From Smallanthus sonchifolius (Eukaryota > Streptophyta > Magnoliopsida > Asterales > Asteraceae): DNA of 64,000 bases. A model generated the notes under the pieces. It worked only from the letters and a program-made list of their open reading frames with translations, did not search any database and was not told where the DNA came from. Position 1 is the stretch's first letter. Each line of letters opens with the position of its first letter. The stretch spans positions 82,442,849 to 82,506,848 of the forward strand of contig CM042029.1 of assembly GCA_023525975.1 (NCBI GenBank). Direction: 5' to 3'. The position numbers and the translations under genes are program-made. This document shows, piece after piece, positions 36,155 to 46,820 of this stretch.

Positions 36155-36175
36155 CTCTAATAAGAGGGGTAGACT
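36155..36175 (+). promoter_or_regulatory. polypurine tract region
   Basis: AATAAGAGGGGTAGACT lies directly before the 3' LTR (TGTAAC at 36176), the place where plus-strand DNA synthesis is primed. A short inverted repeat GGTTTCG/CGAAACC (36138-36154) precedes it. Confidence 0.75.
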
Positions 36176-38290
36176 TGTAACATCCCGAATAATAGAAAAC
36201 GAAATAAAAGGAAAAGAACAAGTGGGCTTGGCCCAGATTTCGGCCCATGGGCCGATATTAGAAGGAAACCCTTCTACATCTGCACACAGCCTCTCCCCAT
36301 CCTCTCATTTTCGCAAGACTAGAAAGAGAAAGAGAGAACTCGGTCTAGAGAGAGAAAGCTCGGGATCAAGCTCAAAGTCTCGAAGATTGTTACTCACTGT
36401 CTCTGGAGCATAAAGAAACAAGAAAGAAGCAGTAGCAGGTAATCGTTATACCTAAATCTAAGTTTTTGTAACTTTCGGGTTAAAGGGTAAAAATCGAGTA
36501 AAGAGGTAGATTTTTACGTATGAAACTTGAAACAAACCACATATCTGGGTTCATGGGAAGTAAAGGAACGTTTCGAACGTAAAAAGTTCAAAGCTTGATC
36601 GATTAGGATAAATGGCCAGATCTAGGGTTTCTGTTTGGGAAGATGACTGAGTCATCGAAACTACATAGTTTCGATAGACAGAGTACCACTCGAAACTACA
36701 TAGTTTCGATAGGCAGAGTATGACTCGAAACTACATAGTTTCGATAGACAAAGTACCACTCGAAACTACATAGTTTCGATAGGCAAAGTATGACTCGAAA
36801 CTACATAGTTTCGATAGAAAGGGTATGACTCGAAACTACGGGGTTCATACATAGTAATGTCTAGTCTCATTTAGGAGCACTACCTTATGCATATAACTTT
36901 ATTATACAGATCGTGAGTAACCCTAGTGACGCTCAGTGACCAACTAAGAGCATTTCTGAGACCACCCATCAGGTGAGTTCAAGATCCCTATTTTACTGTT
37001 TTAGGGTGGTGTGCATACTCAAGTATTAGACGTTTATAATAAATATATTTTATTACTTAAACGTTTTGTAAGAAAGAAAGATAACGGTTTATTTAACTGA
37101 ACGTTTGGTAAGAAAGATAACGGTTTATTTAACTGAACGTTTTTACAAGAAGGAAAGATAAGAAAGAATGGTTTATTCTACTATATGTTTTATAAATAGA
37201 AAGAGAAGAAAGAATGGTTTATTTAACTATATGTTTTATAAACAAAGAGAAGAATAATAAGTCAAATACATTGTCTAATCTGTAAGAGTATGCTTATACG
37301 ATGAAAGACTTGGGGTAGTAGCGTAGTCCTAGAGGCTAGTGCTACCCTAAGCATAGTAGCAAGTCTTGAGGTAGTAGTATAGTCCTTGAGACTAGTGCTA
37401 CTCGAAGCCGATGTTGCGTCATGGACAAGTCCATGATGTACCATGAGAAAAATCGGGACAGTGCTCGGCAGGGCATTGTAACGAGGATGTTGTACAACTG
37501 GTTAAGATGAGTAACGACGGTTACTCTAGCGGCGACGGTCGCTAAGTAAGAATGAAGAAGCCCGCTTGGGGGCACAGAAAGTCGGTTATCGGCCTTTGGA
37601 CGTTGAGCCTTAGGGAACAATAACCGCGAGAAAGAGTTCCTTCGGGAAATAAGAATGAAGAAGCCCGCTTGGGGGCACAGAAAGTCGGTTATCGGCCTTT
37701 GGACGTTGAGCCTTAGGGAACAATAACCGCGAGAAAGAGTTCCTTCGGGAAATAAGAATGAAGAAGCCCGCTTGGAGGCACAGAACAGATTGTAGACATT
37801 AATGTATGACTTAAAGAAAAGAGCACAAAGTAAATACGTATGTATATAAAAGAAGAAAGACATGTTTTTATATGTATGTATTTAATGAAAAAAAAAAAGA
37901 AAAGATTTTATTGTATTATGTGTATAATATGATATGTATGTTTAAAGAACGTTTAAAAAGGGAAAAATCCTTTCTATGTATAAGCTAAAGAAAACTTGAA
38001 CTCACCAGCATTAGCTGACTATTTTAGTATGCACATCAGGTAACAAAGGAAAGGAAAAGAAATGAAGCCGCGAGGGCTTAGGAGTGAATGGCTGGATGGC
38101 TGCTGCTGATGAAGACTGACATCCCCATTTGCTAGTTTTAGATTGTTGAACTATGTTTAATTTTAAGTTTTTATTGACTCTGAATTTTGTAAAGACTTCC
38201 GCTGTTAGTTTAATGTTTGATTCAAAGTTTAAGAACTATGTATATGCAATGTTTGCCAACTGTGAGAGGTACCCGGTTTGGGTCCTTTCA
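36176..38290 (+). repeat. element B 3' LTR (2115 bp)
   Basis: Same content as the 5' LTR, with the palindromic array at 36655-36845 and the 103-bp units at about 37550-37780. It is followed by target duplication TCACA (38291-38295). Confidence 0.94.
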
Positions 38291-38295
38291 TCACA

Positions 38296-38599
38296 TTAAT
38301 GTGATTAAGCACAAAAAACGTATAATATTAATGTTGCGACGTAAACAAAACTTAACATTGAAACGACAAACTCGTTAAAAAAAATTATTAAGAAAGACGA
38401 TCATACAACAGTATCGACGTTCTTTTGTCGGTGTCAGTCTCATTCTAGGTACCAGCACGTTACCGACAGTCGATATAATCAATGGTATCTAAAAATTATA
38501 TGTAACGATTCAAAAAAAGTTAATGAACGAAATTTATCGGAGAAAATAAAATTTAGTTTAAAAAAAATGTTAACAAACGAAAGCTATTGGAGGAAATAA
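38296..38599. other. continuation of the Helitron-like host sequence
   Basis: AT-rich non-coding DNA. Rejoined across element B it continues the sequence before 28967. No gene was seen. Confidence 0.4.
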
Positions 38600-40310
38600 A
38601 ATTTAGTGAAATAGTAACAGGGTTAAAAGCATGCATTATATATAGTACAGGGGATTAAATAAAAGTATTAAAAAGTTAAGGGTTTAATTAGTAATTATGT
38701 GAAACTTAAAGGGTTAATGTTGGTCGGTGGCATTTGCCACCGACTTAAGTAAATGAGCCATGCGCGTTGCGGCGAGGTCGTACAATGAAATTAGCGTGGT
38801 TAACTACATAATTAAGTACGCACATTTGTCAATCTCGCTACACGTGTTGTAGTTGTGACACTAACGGCGTAAAGTACGTTGGCATTAACACCCCGCGCTC
38901 TGCGACCGGAACCCTAAACGTTTGACGCAGTGACAATAACGTGGCTAAACAAAAAAAAAACGTGATTAAGTACATAAAAAAATGTATGAAGTTATGGCGA
39001 TTCAGTGAGTCCAATAAAAAGAAATGTACAAAAGACAAATAAAAAAACTCAAAAAATTTATGGCCCAAAAGATAGGTGACTGTGACGCGACGGTGGGGAA
39101 AACACCTACTTCTAACATTTTACAAAGTTGTACGACCTCGCCGCAATGCACGGGTCATGATTTTTAGTGAGTTAAACAAAACTTATACCGGAACGTATAG
39201 AAAAAATATTAAACACAACAATGAATTAAATTTGTTTAGAGATATATTTGAATTTTTAGTGAAATAGTAACAGGGTTAAAAGCATGCATTATATATAGTA
39301 CAGGGGATTAAATAAAAGTATTAAAAAGTTGAGGGTTTAATTAGTAATTATGTGAAACTTAAAGGGTTAATGTTGGTCGGTGGCATTTGCCACCGACTTA
39401 AGTAAATGAGCCATGCGCGTTGCGGCGGGGTCGTACAGTGAAATAAAATTTAGTGAAATAGTAACAGGGTTAAAAGCATGCAGTATATATAGTACAGGGG
39501 ATTAAATAAAAGTATTAAAAAGTTGAGGGTTTAATTAGTAATTATGTGAAACTTAAAGGGTTAATGTTGGTCGGTGGCATTTGCCACCGACTTAAGTAAA
39601 TGAGCCATGCGCGTTGCGGCGGGGTCGTACAGTGAAATAAAATTTAGTGAAATAGTAACAGGGTTAAAAGCATGCAGTATATATAGTACAGGGGATTAAA
39701 TAAAAGTATTAAAAAGTTGAGGGTTTAATTAGTAATTATGTGAAACTTAAAGGGTTAATGTTGGTCGGTGGCATTTGCCACCAACTTAAGTAAATGAGCC
39801 ATGCGCGTTGCGGCGGGGTCGTACAGTGAAATTAGCGTGGTTAACTACATAATTAAGTACGCACATTTGTCAATCTCGCTACACGTGTTGTAGTTGTGAC
39901 ACTAACGGCGTAAAGTACGTTGGCATTAACACCCCGCGCTTTGCGACCGGAACCCTAAACGTTTGACGCAGTGACAATAACGTGGCTAAACAAAAAAAAA
40001 CATGATTAAGTACATAAAAAAATGTATGAAGTTATGGTGATTTAGTGAGTTCAATAAAAAGAAATGTACAAAAGACAAATAAAAAAACTCAAAAAATTTA
40101 TGGCCCAAACGATAGGTGACTGTGACGCGACGGTGGGGAAAACACCTACTTCTAACATTTTACAAAGTTGTACGACCCCGCCGCAATACACGGGTCATGA
40201 TTTTTAGTGAGTTAAACAAAACTTATACCGGAACGTATAGAAAAAATATTAAACACAACAATGAATTAAATTTGTTTAGAGATATATTTGAATTTTTAGA
40301 AATATGAGGG
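38600..40310. repeat. nested tandem repeat block (194-bp units inside a ~1041-bp repeat)
   Basis: A unit with AGTAACAGGGTTAAAAGCAT occurs at 38613, 39266, 39460 and 39654; the last three are spaced exactly 194 bp. The downstream part (TTAGCGTGGTTAACTACATA at 38791 and 39832) repeats with a 1041-bp period and ends near 39255 and 40300. Each unit carries a perfect hairpin with arms GTCGGTGGCA and TGCCACCGAC around TT (one copy has a mismatch), followed by ATGCGCGTTGCGGCGGGGTC. Similarity to 28512-28800 suggests a Helitron-derived repeat. Open stretches at 39076 and 40116 are part of the repeat. Confidence 0.85.
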
Positions 40311-41385
40311 GTATTATTTGAAAATATGAAAATTAAAAAGAGTAAAAAAAAGTTTCTAGTGGACCGACGTTGCAAAATGAATATTAAGGGAATATGAAAA
40401 TAAAAATCTTTTTCCCACAAGGTTTTATATTCTTTGTTATACAAGGTTTCAAATTCCTTTTAGTCCTCATCCTTATTCAATTATAGACTTAATCGCTTAA
40501 TCAATCGTTTATCTTATTTAGTAAATAAGCAATTCTTGAAAACTAATATACAAATTTTTAACTAAATATATTTTTTTAAATATATACGTTATTAACTTTA
40601 TTGTACATACACAAACATACATAGTAAAATCTCATCCTGATAGGATTTGAAGAAGAGAGACACCTTTTTTTTAAAACAAAACTTTATAAATTTTATTCTA
40701 CATATTTTTTCTAATAAACAAATATTTAATTCCCATTTTATTTACATAATAAATAAAGCATCTACCTCATTATATTTCACAATAATAGTATGTAGCACTA
40801 CTAATTCATTATATAAATCACTTCATAAAAAGTACTATCCAATAATTCACCTAAGACCAACATTATCATCGTTTATTTGTGTGATCTTATAATATTTTAT
40901 AACATTGAAAATAACTTAATTTTTTTTTTACCAAACCAGTTTCAAGGAAGGAGTTCTCAAACTAATATTAAACCGGGTGTTTAAGTCAGTTCCTAACCTA
41001 TCTTGCTAAACCGGTTTCAAAATCAGCTTTGATTCAAGTTTAAAACTTTTCTTTTGTGCACTTCTAATTATCAATACTCTTAAAAACATGTGTGCCACCG
41101 ACCACTTCTCCCCCCACTTCGATCAAATGTCAAAACTCATCCTAAACTTTATAAAAACACGTAGCTTCATTCGTTTCTTTTATGTACTTAACTACGATTA
41201 ATTTTGTGATTAGCCATAATGTCACTGTCTCAACCGTTTAACGTGAGGCAAAATTTATTTAATCACGTTTTTTCTTATGCTTTTTTAGCCACGTTAGTAT
41301 TACCGTTTCAACCGTTTAAGTTACATCTTCCACCACAGATCATGTGACGAAATTATTATTCCATATAAGCATCATCTTTTCAATA
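40311..41385. other. 1.1-kb AT-rich intergenic DNA
   Basis: No gene or well-bounded repeat. A motif similar to the preceding block (GTAGCTTCATTCG, then AACGTGAGGC) appears on the opposite strand around 41160-41330, so older Helitron-derived sequence is likely. Confidence 0.4.
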
Positions 41386-41670
41386 TCTTTATTTTAATAA
41401 ATGATTCCAAAGAATGCCACATGTTATCACCATATTTGTTCTCATTAAAATCTTCTAATTTTTTCTATTTTAAGTAATTTTGAATTTTAAAATTTAGTTA
41501 TGTTAATGTTTTTTATTATTTAAAAAAGATAATATAAAAAATTGAATTCTACTTATTACTTAATTAAGGAAAAAAAGAATTTTACTTCTTGTTTTATATT
41601 TTTTTACACATTATTGTATTTTCTTTTTTATATTAAACAACCCCATATAATACATGGGTATATAATCTAG
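41386..41670 (+). mobile_element. short non-autonomous Helitron A, 285 bp
   Basis: It starts TCTTTATTTTAATAAATG and ends in hairpin CCCATATAATACATGGG, then CTAG (41667-41670) before T. It is homologous along its length to 21190-21476. Confidence 0.75.
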
Positions 41671-42038
41671 TCTATACTCTATAATAAATAAAGGTTTTGA
41701 TAACACAAATTTTCCGCATGTCTCTCATATTAAATGCTCAAACTTTCTTTAATTGTTTTTTTTTCGTCTCTCTCCTATTAAATAATAATAGTTTATATAA
41801 TTATTTTTTATAAAATGATTTTTTATCTAAAAAATATAGATTTGTTCATAAAACATTGATAGAAAATGAACATTAATTTCTTTCTTTTTATAAAACATTT
41901 TTAAAATGTAACTATATGACGTCTCTAAAATTTGTATTAAAAAACTATACAATATGCTATAAATATATAATATATAAATATTTATTATTAAATAAAATAT
42001 TATATTTATTTAACCCGTGTGACGGGTTTCTAACCTAG
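41671..42038 (+). mobile_element. short non-autonomous Helitron B, 368 bp, head to tail with A
   Basis: It starts exactly where Helitron A ends: TCTATACTCTATAATAAATA. It ends with hairpin CCCGTGTGACGGG and TTTCTAACCTAG (42035-42038) before T. It contains TCTCTCCTATTAAATAATAA, shared with the reverse-strand Helitrons at 8449 and 60953. Confidence 0.75.
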
Positions 42039-42239
42039 TATTTTATATATAAGTATTAATTTTCTCCACATGTAAAATGTAATATCTCCTTTTTTTTAAC
42101 CCATTCTTCAACGCCTCCCCTAAACTAAACTCACCTACCCACCATTATATATCCGCAAACCACCACCTTCTTCAAACCCTCTCTCACCTCATTTCAACCT
42201 CTCTCTAATCTCTTCAACTTTCACAACTCCTGACCACCT
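42039..42239 (+). promoter_or_regulatory. putative core promoter and CT-rich 5' UTR of the 42240 gene
   Basis: A TATA-like TTATATAT (42145-42152) lies about 90 bp before the ATG, followed by a CT-rich stretch (CTCTCTCACC, CTCTCTAATCTC) typical of plant 5' leaders. Helitron B ends only 200 bp before the start codon, so it borders the promoter. Confidence 0.5.
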
Positions 42240-43031
42240 GTGAATCACAACCACCCCATCAATATGGAAATTGCGGACCTCAATCTCATCGGCGATTTCG
42301 AAGCCGGAATGAAATGCTTACAAAACCCATCTCTACTCTCTAAACTCCCCCAATTGTATAGTTTCTGGACATGTGGCGCTGTGATTCTCGCCGTTTTCGC
42401 CACTTTCACCAGCGTATTTAATAGGATTAAGCTGTTTATACACCAGATCCGTCTCAGGTTTTTAGTCTCCTGTCAAAATTCTTGCCCCCAGCAAATTTTC
42501 GACGACGATGATTTCGATTTTGAATTTTCCGACGACGGCGGCGACGATGATACGCCGTCGTCGGTGGCGGAGTCCGATGATGAGGAATTGGATTCGGAGG
42601 ATGGCTGTGTGGATGCGGTGTTCCGGGCTGAGGGGTGTAGTTATTGGGGAGGGCAAAATGGTAATTTGACTCTCCGTCGCCGTAACGGGTTTTCGTGGTC
42701 GGATTTTTCCGCCGGAAAAAGCGTTGTACAGTTATGGGATAGTTTTGGCTTAGGTTTAGATTTCGAGGATGATGAATCTGAACACGGGAGTCAAATTGCG
42801 ATCTGGGGTATGGATCAGGATGTGAAATTGAGCTCCGGCAGACGGTGTCAGGTTCCGCCGGCCACGGCGGAGAATGTTGTCCTGACGGCGGAGATGAATG
42901 GTAACAACGGCGGTGTTGGGTTTGGGTCGTATGATACTCCGGTGGACGGTCGGTGTCCGGCTGTCTATCCCGCGTGGCGGCCACGGCGGCGGGAATTTTG
43001 GTTTGACGGCGACGGCGAGAAGGAGGAGTAA
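42240..43031 (+). CDS. single-exon plant protein of unknown function, one membrane segment, acidic
   Basis: This 263-codon frame is the only convincing host gene. Base composition is strikingly GC-richer than its surroundings. The N-terminal 40 residues include EIADLNLIGDFEAGMKCL. A hydrophobic stretch at about 43-62 (CGAVILAVFATFTSVF) is followed by basic residues, suggesting one membrane span. Residues 88-122 are strongly acidic (runs of D and E). The rest is Trp/Gly-rich with WDSFGLGLDFEDD (166-178) and IAIWGMDQD (186-194), and a C-terminal PAWRPRRREFWFDG (244-257). ATG 42240 is the first in frame; MEIADL nine codons later is a possible alternative. An AATAAA lies at 43167. I do not recognise the family with certainty, and membrane topology is inferred. 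Confidence 0.8.
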   Translation: MNHNHPINMEIADLNLIGDFEAGMKCLQNPSLLSKLPQLYSFWTCGAVILAVFATFTSVFNRIKLFIHQIRLRFLVSCQNSCPQQIFDDDDFDFEFSDDGGDDDTPSSVAESDDEELDSEDGCVDAVFRAEGCSYWGGQNGNLTLRRRNGFSWSDFSAGKSVVQLWDSFGLGLDFEDDESEHGSQIAIWGMDQDVKLSSGRRCQVPPATAENVVLTAEMNGNNGGVGFGSYDTPVDGRCPAVYPAWRPRRREFWFDGDGEKEE

Positions 43032-43166
43032 GCGCGTGATCGTTACGCTCCCTTATTCATCTGTTACAGGCTTACAGCTAAGGACTTTACTGGTCCACGT
43101 TTACGATGATTGAAACGATGTCGTTCGGCGCATTGTTTAATTCTTAATTTTCATATTTATATTGGA

Positions 43167-43172
43167 AATAAA
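43167..43172 (+). terminator. candidate polyadenylation signal
   Basis: AATAAA in AT-rich DNA about 135 bp after the stop codon of the 42240 gene. Confidence 0.4.
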
Positions 43173-44500
43173 TAATTGGTTTCTCTCCATATATTGTGGT
43201 TTATATTCATCGAACACGTTACACAATGATTTATAATTGTTGTACAAAGATTATAAAAGTATTAAAGCAAATAATTGGGATTTAAACATGTGATAATTAA
43301 AAGAAAATAAAGCCTAAGAATCGAATAAATAATATATTTTAGATGTGTATCAAGCAAAGAATATTATAAACTTAAGTATATTATTAATAAAAGTTGTGGT
43401 AGGAAAGGTCCACACAATTGCAATTAGTTGTTTGGTACAAACTTAATGGTGTAGGTCAAGGTTCTCAAAAATGTTTGGTTGGTCTATTAATTTTTATTTT
43501 CTTCTTTATTAAGTATTGAGAATACTTTGTTTATTATAAGAGAAATTTATTTTGTTTTATTAAAATTTACACAAATCATGTTAGTCGTAATGTCTAGTCT
43601 AGCAACACTGAATCGTGAGTGTACACTACAAAAAAGAAATGTGTTTTTTAAGTGTGATATGCCTAGACTTTATAAAAATGTAAAAAAAAAAATTGCTGTA
43701 AAAAAAAAGGGTCTAGATGCTAAAAATGTCATTTTGCAAAAGAATTAGTAATGAAAGTTTTATATTGTAAAAATGTCATTTAAGTATTTATTATTTGTTT
43801 ATCAAATTTAATGTCCGCAATTTTTAAATGAGTGTAATACATTATTAAATAGAAATATTGTATATAATAGTTTCAATAATGGACCCCATTTTTTCCTAAA
43901 TAGCGATGGCTCTTGGCCATTTTCTTTTATTTTTTTTTAGCGATTTGGACTAGTGATTGGCCAGCCAGAATTTTTTATTTCAAAATTTTAAAAGTTAATT
44001 TTTGTTGTTACCTGATGTTTATAAATTAAATATAATAGTTGTGCTAAAATGTAAAGCTTTGTTTTTAGTAGTATCTGATTATCGATTTTTGTTATTTAAA
44101 AAGGGGTTACACATCACTTGTTACCCGTTTACCATTCCTTTATTGTAATTGTTTTCTTATATTTTAGCCATGTATGAAGTAATTAATTTAAAAAAAACTT
44201 CTTTTAAAAAAATAGTTGGTCACACCTCTCGCTTCACGATGGGGTGGATTATTTTAATAAAAATAACAAACGGAGACATAGAACTAAAATATTTAAAAAA
44301 GAAAAAAAAACCATGCTCACACCCTCGCTCCGCAGTGGAGGGCGAAACGATTTAAAAAAAACTTAAGTGTGGCACAGACGCAAACGCTAGTAACAACCGA
44401 AACTAAAAAAAAATAATTCAGCTCGCACCATCGCTTCATTGCGGGCCAGAAAAAAAACAAAACAAAATTAAGAAAATAGAAAGAAAAGGAAAAAGGGTTG
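43173..44500. other. AT-rich DNA with three GC-rich motif repeats
   Basis: Mostly featureless. Between 44220 and 44450 a motif like CACC(C/A)TCGCTYC recurs at about 44222, 44321 and 44425, roughly 100 bp apart, each followed by a G-rich stretch, suggesting a decayed tandem repeat. No gene was seen. Confidence 0.45.
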
Positions 44501-44509
44501 AATAATTGC

Positions 44510-44595
44510 AGTCCGGGGGGTGGCGAGGGGATTCGAACACGGGTCTAAGGGTTAAAGCGCACAAGACTTATCGTTACACCAGCTGAATAAAAAAT
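44510..44595 (-). mobile_element. tRNA-like/SINE relic
   Basis: On the reverse strand, CAGCTGGTGTAACGATAAG resembles a D-arm/A box and GTGTTCGAATCCCCTC is a strong B box. The acceptor ends do not pair and the anticodon stem is not convincing, so I do not call a functional tRNA. A SINE head or tRNA pseudogene is likelier. Confidence 0.4.
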
Positions 44596-44972
44596 TTTTC
44601 ATTACATGACTTGAAGACCGATTAAGAAAAAAACAATAGTTAATCAAAGGAAATGATAACAATGATCGGTTATGAGGTGAATCATAAAACTGATAAATTG
44701 ATAATTGATTTTACATGCCACAAATGAGCATATTAGAAGCAGGTTGGAATATGAACAAATCCTAATGAATTCTCTACAATCCACCACAAATTTTCTTTTC
44801 ACCACACATGGTTACTTTGTGAATCTAACATGATGTAATTGGAAAGATTTATGGCCATACGTATATATTTTTTCAAAAGGAGTTTGGTATGTTCATCATG
44901 AGATTGATTGATGCAACTTGAAGATTTTTCTAAGGTCATATATCAATCTATAATCGGATTATTTGGGTTGTG

Positions 44973-45028
44973 TTTCCTATTCAAGTTATTTCAAGTTTAA
45001 ATACCATTTTTTGACATGGTATCAGAGC
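44973..45028 (+). mobile_element. copia element 2: 5' LTR remnant and primer-binding site
   Basis: The last ~40 bp of the LTR (TTCAAGTTATTTCAAGTTTA...TTGACA, ending at 45016) match the end of the 3' LTR at 50100-50143. TGGTATCAGAGC (45017-45028) follows directly. Sequence before 44970 does not match the 3' LTR, so most of the 5' LTR is lost or replaced. Confidence 0.8.
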
Positions 45029-45690
45029 TCCTTGGCTCTTGATTCTGAAGTCTGATTGTTTGAACCGTTTAAATCAGGTTGGATTTGCTCATCGATCGAT
45101 TCTTAATTTCTGGTTGTTGGTTAAACAATCCTGTTATAAGCTCCGCAACTACTATCTCCGGTCGTGAATTTGCTTTTGTTTGAATCTGCTTCCGCTGCTA
45201 CTTTGAAGCTCTGTATTAAAAACTTGTCTCTGTGTTAAAGAAATACTTGGCTGCTGTTTAAAAAAAAAATAGTTAGCTGCTGTTGAAGAACTTGTCTTTT
45301 CTGTTCGAATCTCTGTATCCCTAAGTGAAGGTTACAAGGTTCGGATCCAGCTTGGAACACCCTAACTTGGGCGGAAACCTCTGTGAGATTGTTCCTTCTT
45401 TTGTTATTCATACCCTAATTCTGTGCTGCATTTTTCTATCTGATTTACTATTAGCCTCTGTTATTTGTGGTTATTCTTGTGCCTATTCACTGCTTATATT
45501 TTCTACATCACTTGTGTGTATTACGTTCTATTATTGAGTGTTTGCATTATTGACCTTGGTTAAACCTTGATCTGTCATCTTGAATGGTGTGAAAACCTGG
45601 CTCTGACTTTGGTTGATTTGTGTGCGAGTGTCTGCGTGCTCTCATACCTACTTGTGATCTTATTGATATTTGTTACTTTGTTCTTGAAAA

Positions 45691-46820
45691 ATGAGTGAAT
45701 CTGAATCTAGTGTTATTACTGAAACTTTAATAAGTAATCTTGATACTAGTAATCGTCTATATCTTCATGCTAGTGACTCTAGTAATCTTACCGTTGTGAG
45801 TATAAAACTTAAAGGGTCTGAAAATTACACGATATGGTCTAATGCTATGAAACTTGCTTTACAAGTTAAAAATAAAATGGGATTTATTGATGGGTCCTGT
45901 AAACGGTCTGATGATAATGATGTTTTAGCTAGACAATGGGATAGAAGTAATTCTGTTGTGCTTACTTGGATTCTTAATTCTGTTGCTGATGAATTATACA
46001 TGGGTCAAGTCTACTCTAAGCTCGCTTCTGATGTTTGTCAAGATTTAAAAGAAACTTATGATAAAATTGATGGTTTTGTTATTTTAAATTATATCAAAAA
46101 ATAAACTCTTTGAATCAAAACCAGGCAACCGTGGCTGATTATTATCATAAACTCAATATTATGTGGAAACAATTTGATCAAATGGTTCAATTACCTTCAT
46201 GTACTTGCCAAGCTTCAAAAGAGTTTAATGATTTCAATCATTTGATAAAGCTTATGCAATTTTTGATGGGTCTTGATGATGAGTACCAACAAGTTAGGAC
46301 AAACCTTTTAACAAGTGATCCGCTTCCTACTATTAAAACTGCTTTTTCTACTATCTCAAGAGAAGAATCACATAGAAACTCAAAAACCTTTTAAAAAACT
46401 CAAACCCATAACTTTGGATTTGTAGCTAGAACACCACAAGGCTTTGATGATAAGAAAAAGTTCAATAAAGTTCCTAATCCGAACTTGAAGTGTACTCATT
46501 GTAATAAGATTGGTCATATAGTTGATAGATGTTTTGAAATTGTTGGTTATCCACCAAATCTCAAACCTAGAGGTAATCCGGGAAGTAAATTCTCAAACTT
46601 TAATAGTCACGTGCCTCCTAAATCTGATCCTGACTCTTCTCCATCTTCTACTTCCACTCTAACCCCTGAGCAAATGTCTAAGTTGCTAGGTTTATTAAAT
46701 GAAAAAACCGAAGAAACTTCACACGGCACCAATATGGGAGGTAATTATTTCTGTTCTAATGTGTTTAGTAAACGAATTTTTGGTTTCTTTGGAAATGTCT
46801 TTAATTCAAAAGGGCATAAT
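45691..46820 (+). pseudogene. copia element 2: Gag relic
   Basis: The ATG at 45691 opens MSESESSVITETL. The body shows KLKGSENYTIWSNAMKLAL and VVLTWILNSV, the copia-type gag-polypeptide family. A single-base loss in an A-run near 46098 shifts the frame to a stop. The next frame continues (ADYYHKLNIMWKQFD) with a stop at 46392-46394, then a CCHC knuckle CTHCNKIGHIVDRC (from 46487). A 660-bp leader separates it from the primer site. It is inactive. Confidence 0.87.

Larger units (their letters stand above)
28972..38290 (+). mobile_element. complete Ty3/gypsy retrotransposon (element B), chromovirus type
   Basis: An intact 9319-bp element: LTR, primer site, full gag-pol, polypurine tract, LTR. 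It is flanked by a perfect 5-bp target duplication TCACA (28967-28971 and 38291-38295). The LTRs (2117 and 2115 bp) differ by one substitution (30141 region versus 37345 region) and a two-base change in an A-run, so insertion was recent. Integrase-distal HPTFHVSQL and a chromodomain-like C-terminus place it among chromoviruses, probably the Tekay/Del-like lineage. Confidence 0.95.

Noticed and set aside
42454..42984. 176-codon reverse-strand frame
   Set aside because: It lies antisense to the 42240 gene, whose composition and promoter context are far better; the reverse translation is His/Pro/Arg-rich, as expected from a shadow frame.
44510..44595. A functional tRNA gene on the reverse strand
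   Set aside because: A strong B box is present, but the acceptor stem does not pair and the anticodon arm is unconvincing.
45325..45537. 70-codon hydrophobic frame in the copia element 2 leader
   Set aside because: It lies in the untranslated leader between primer site and gag, with no family resemblance.
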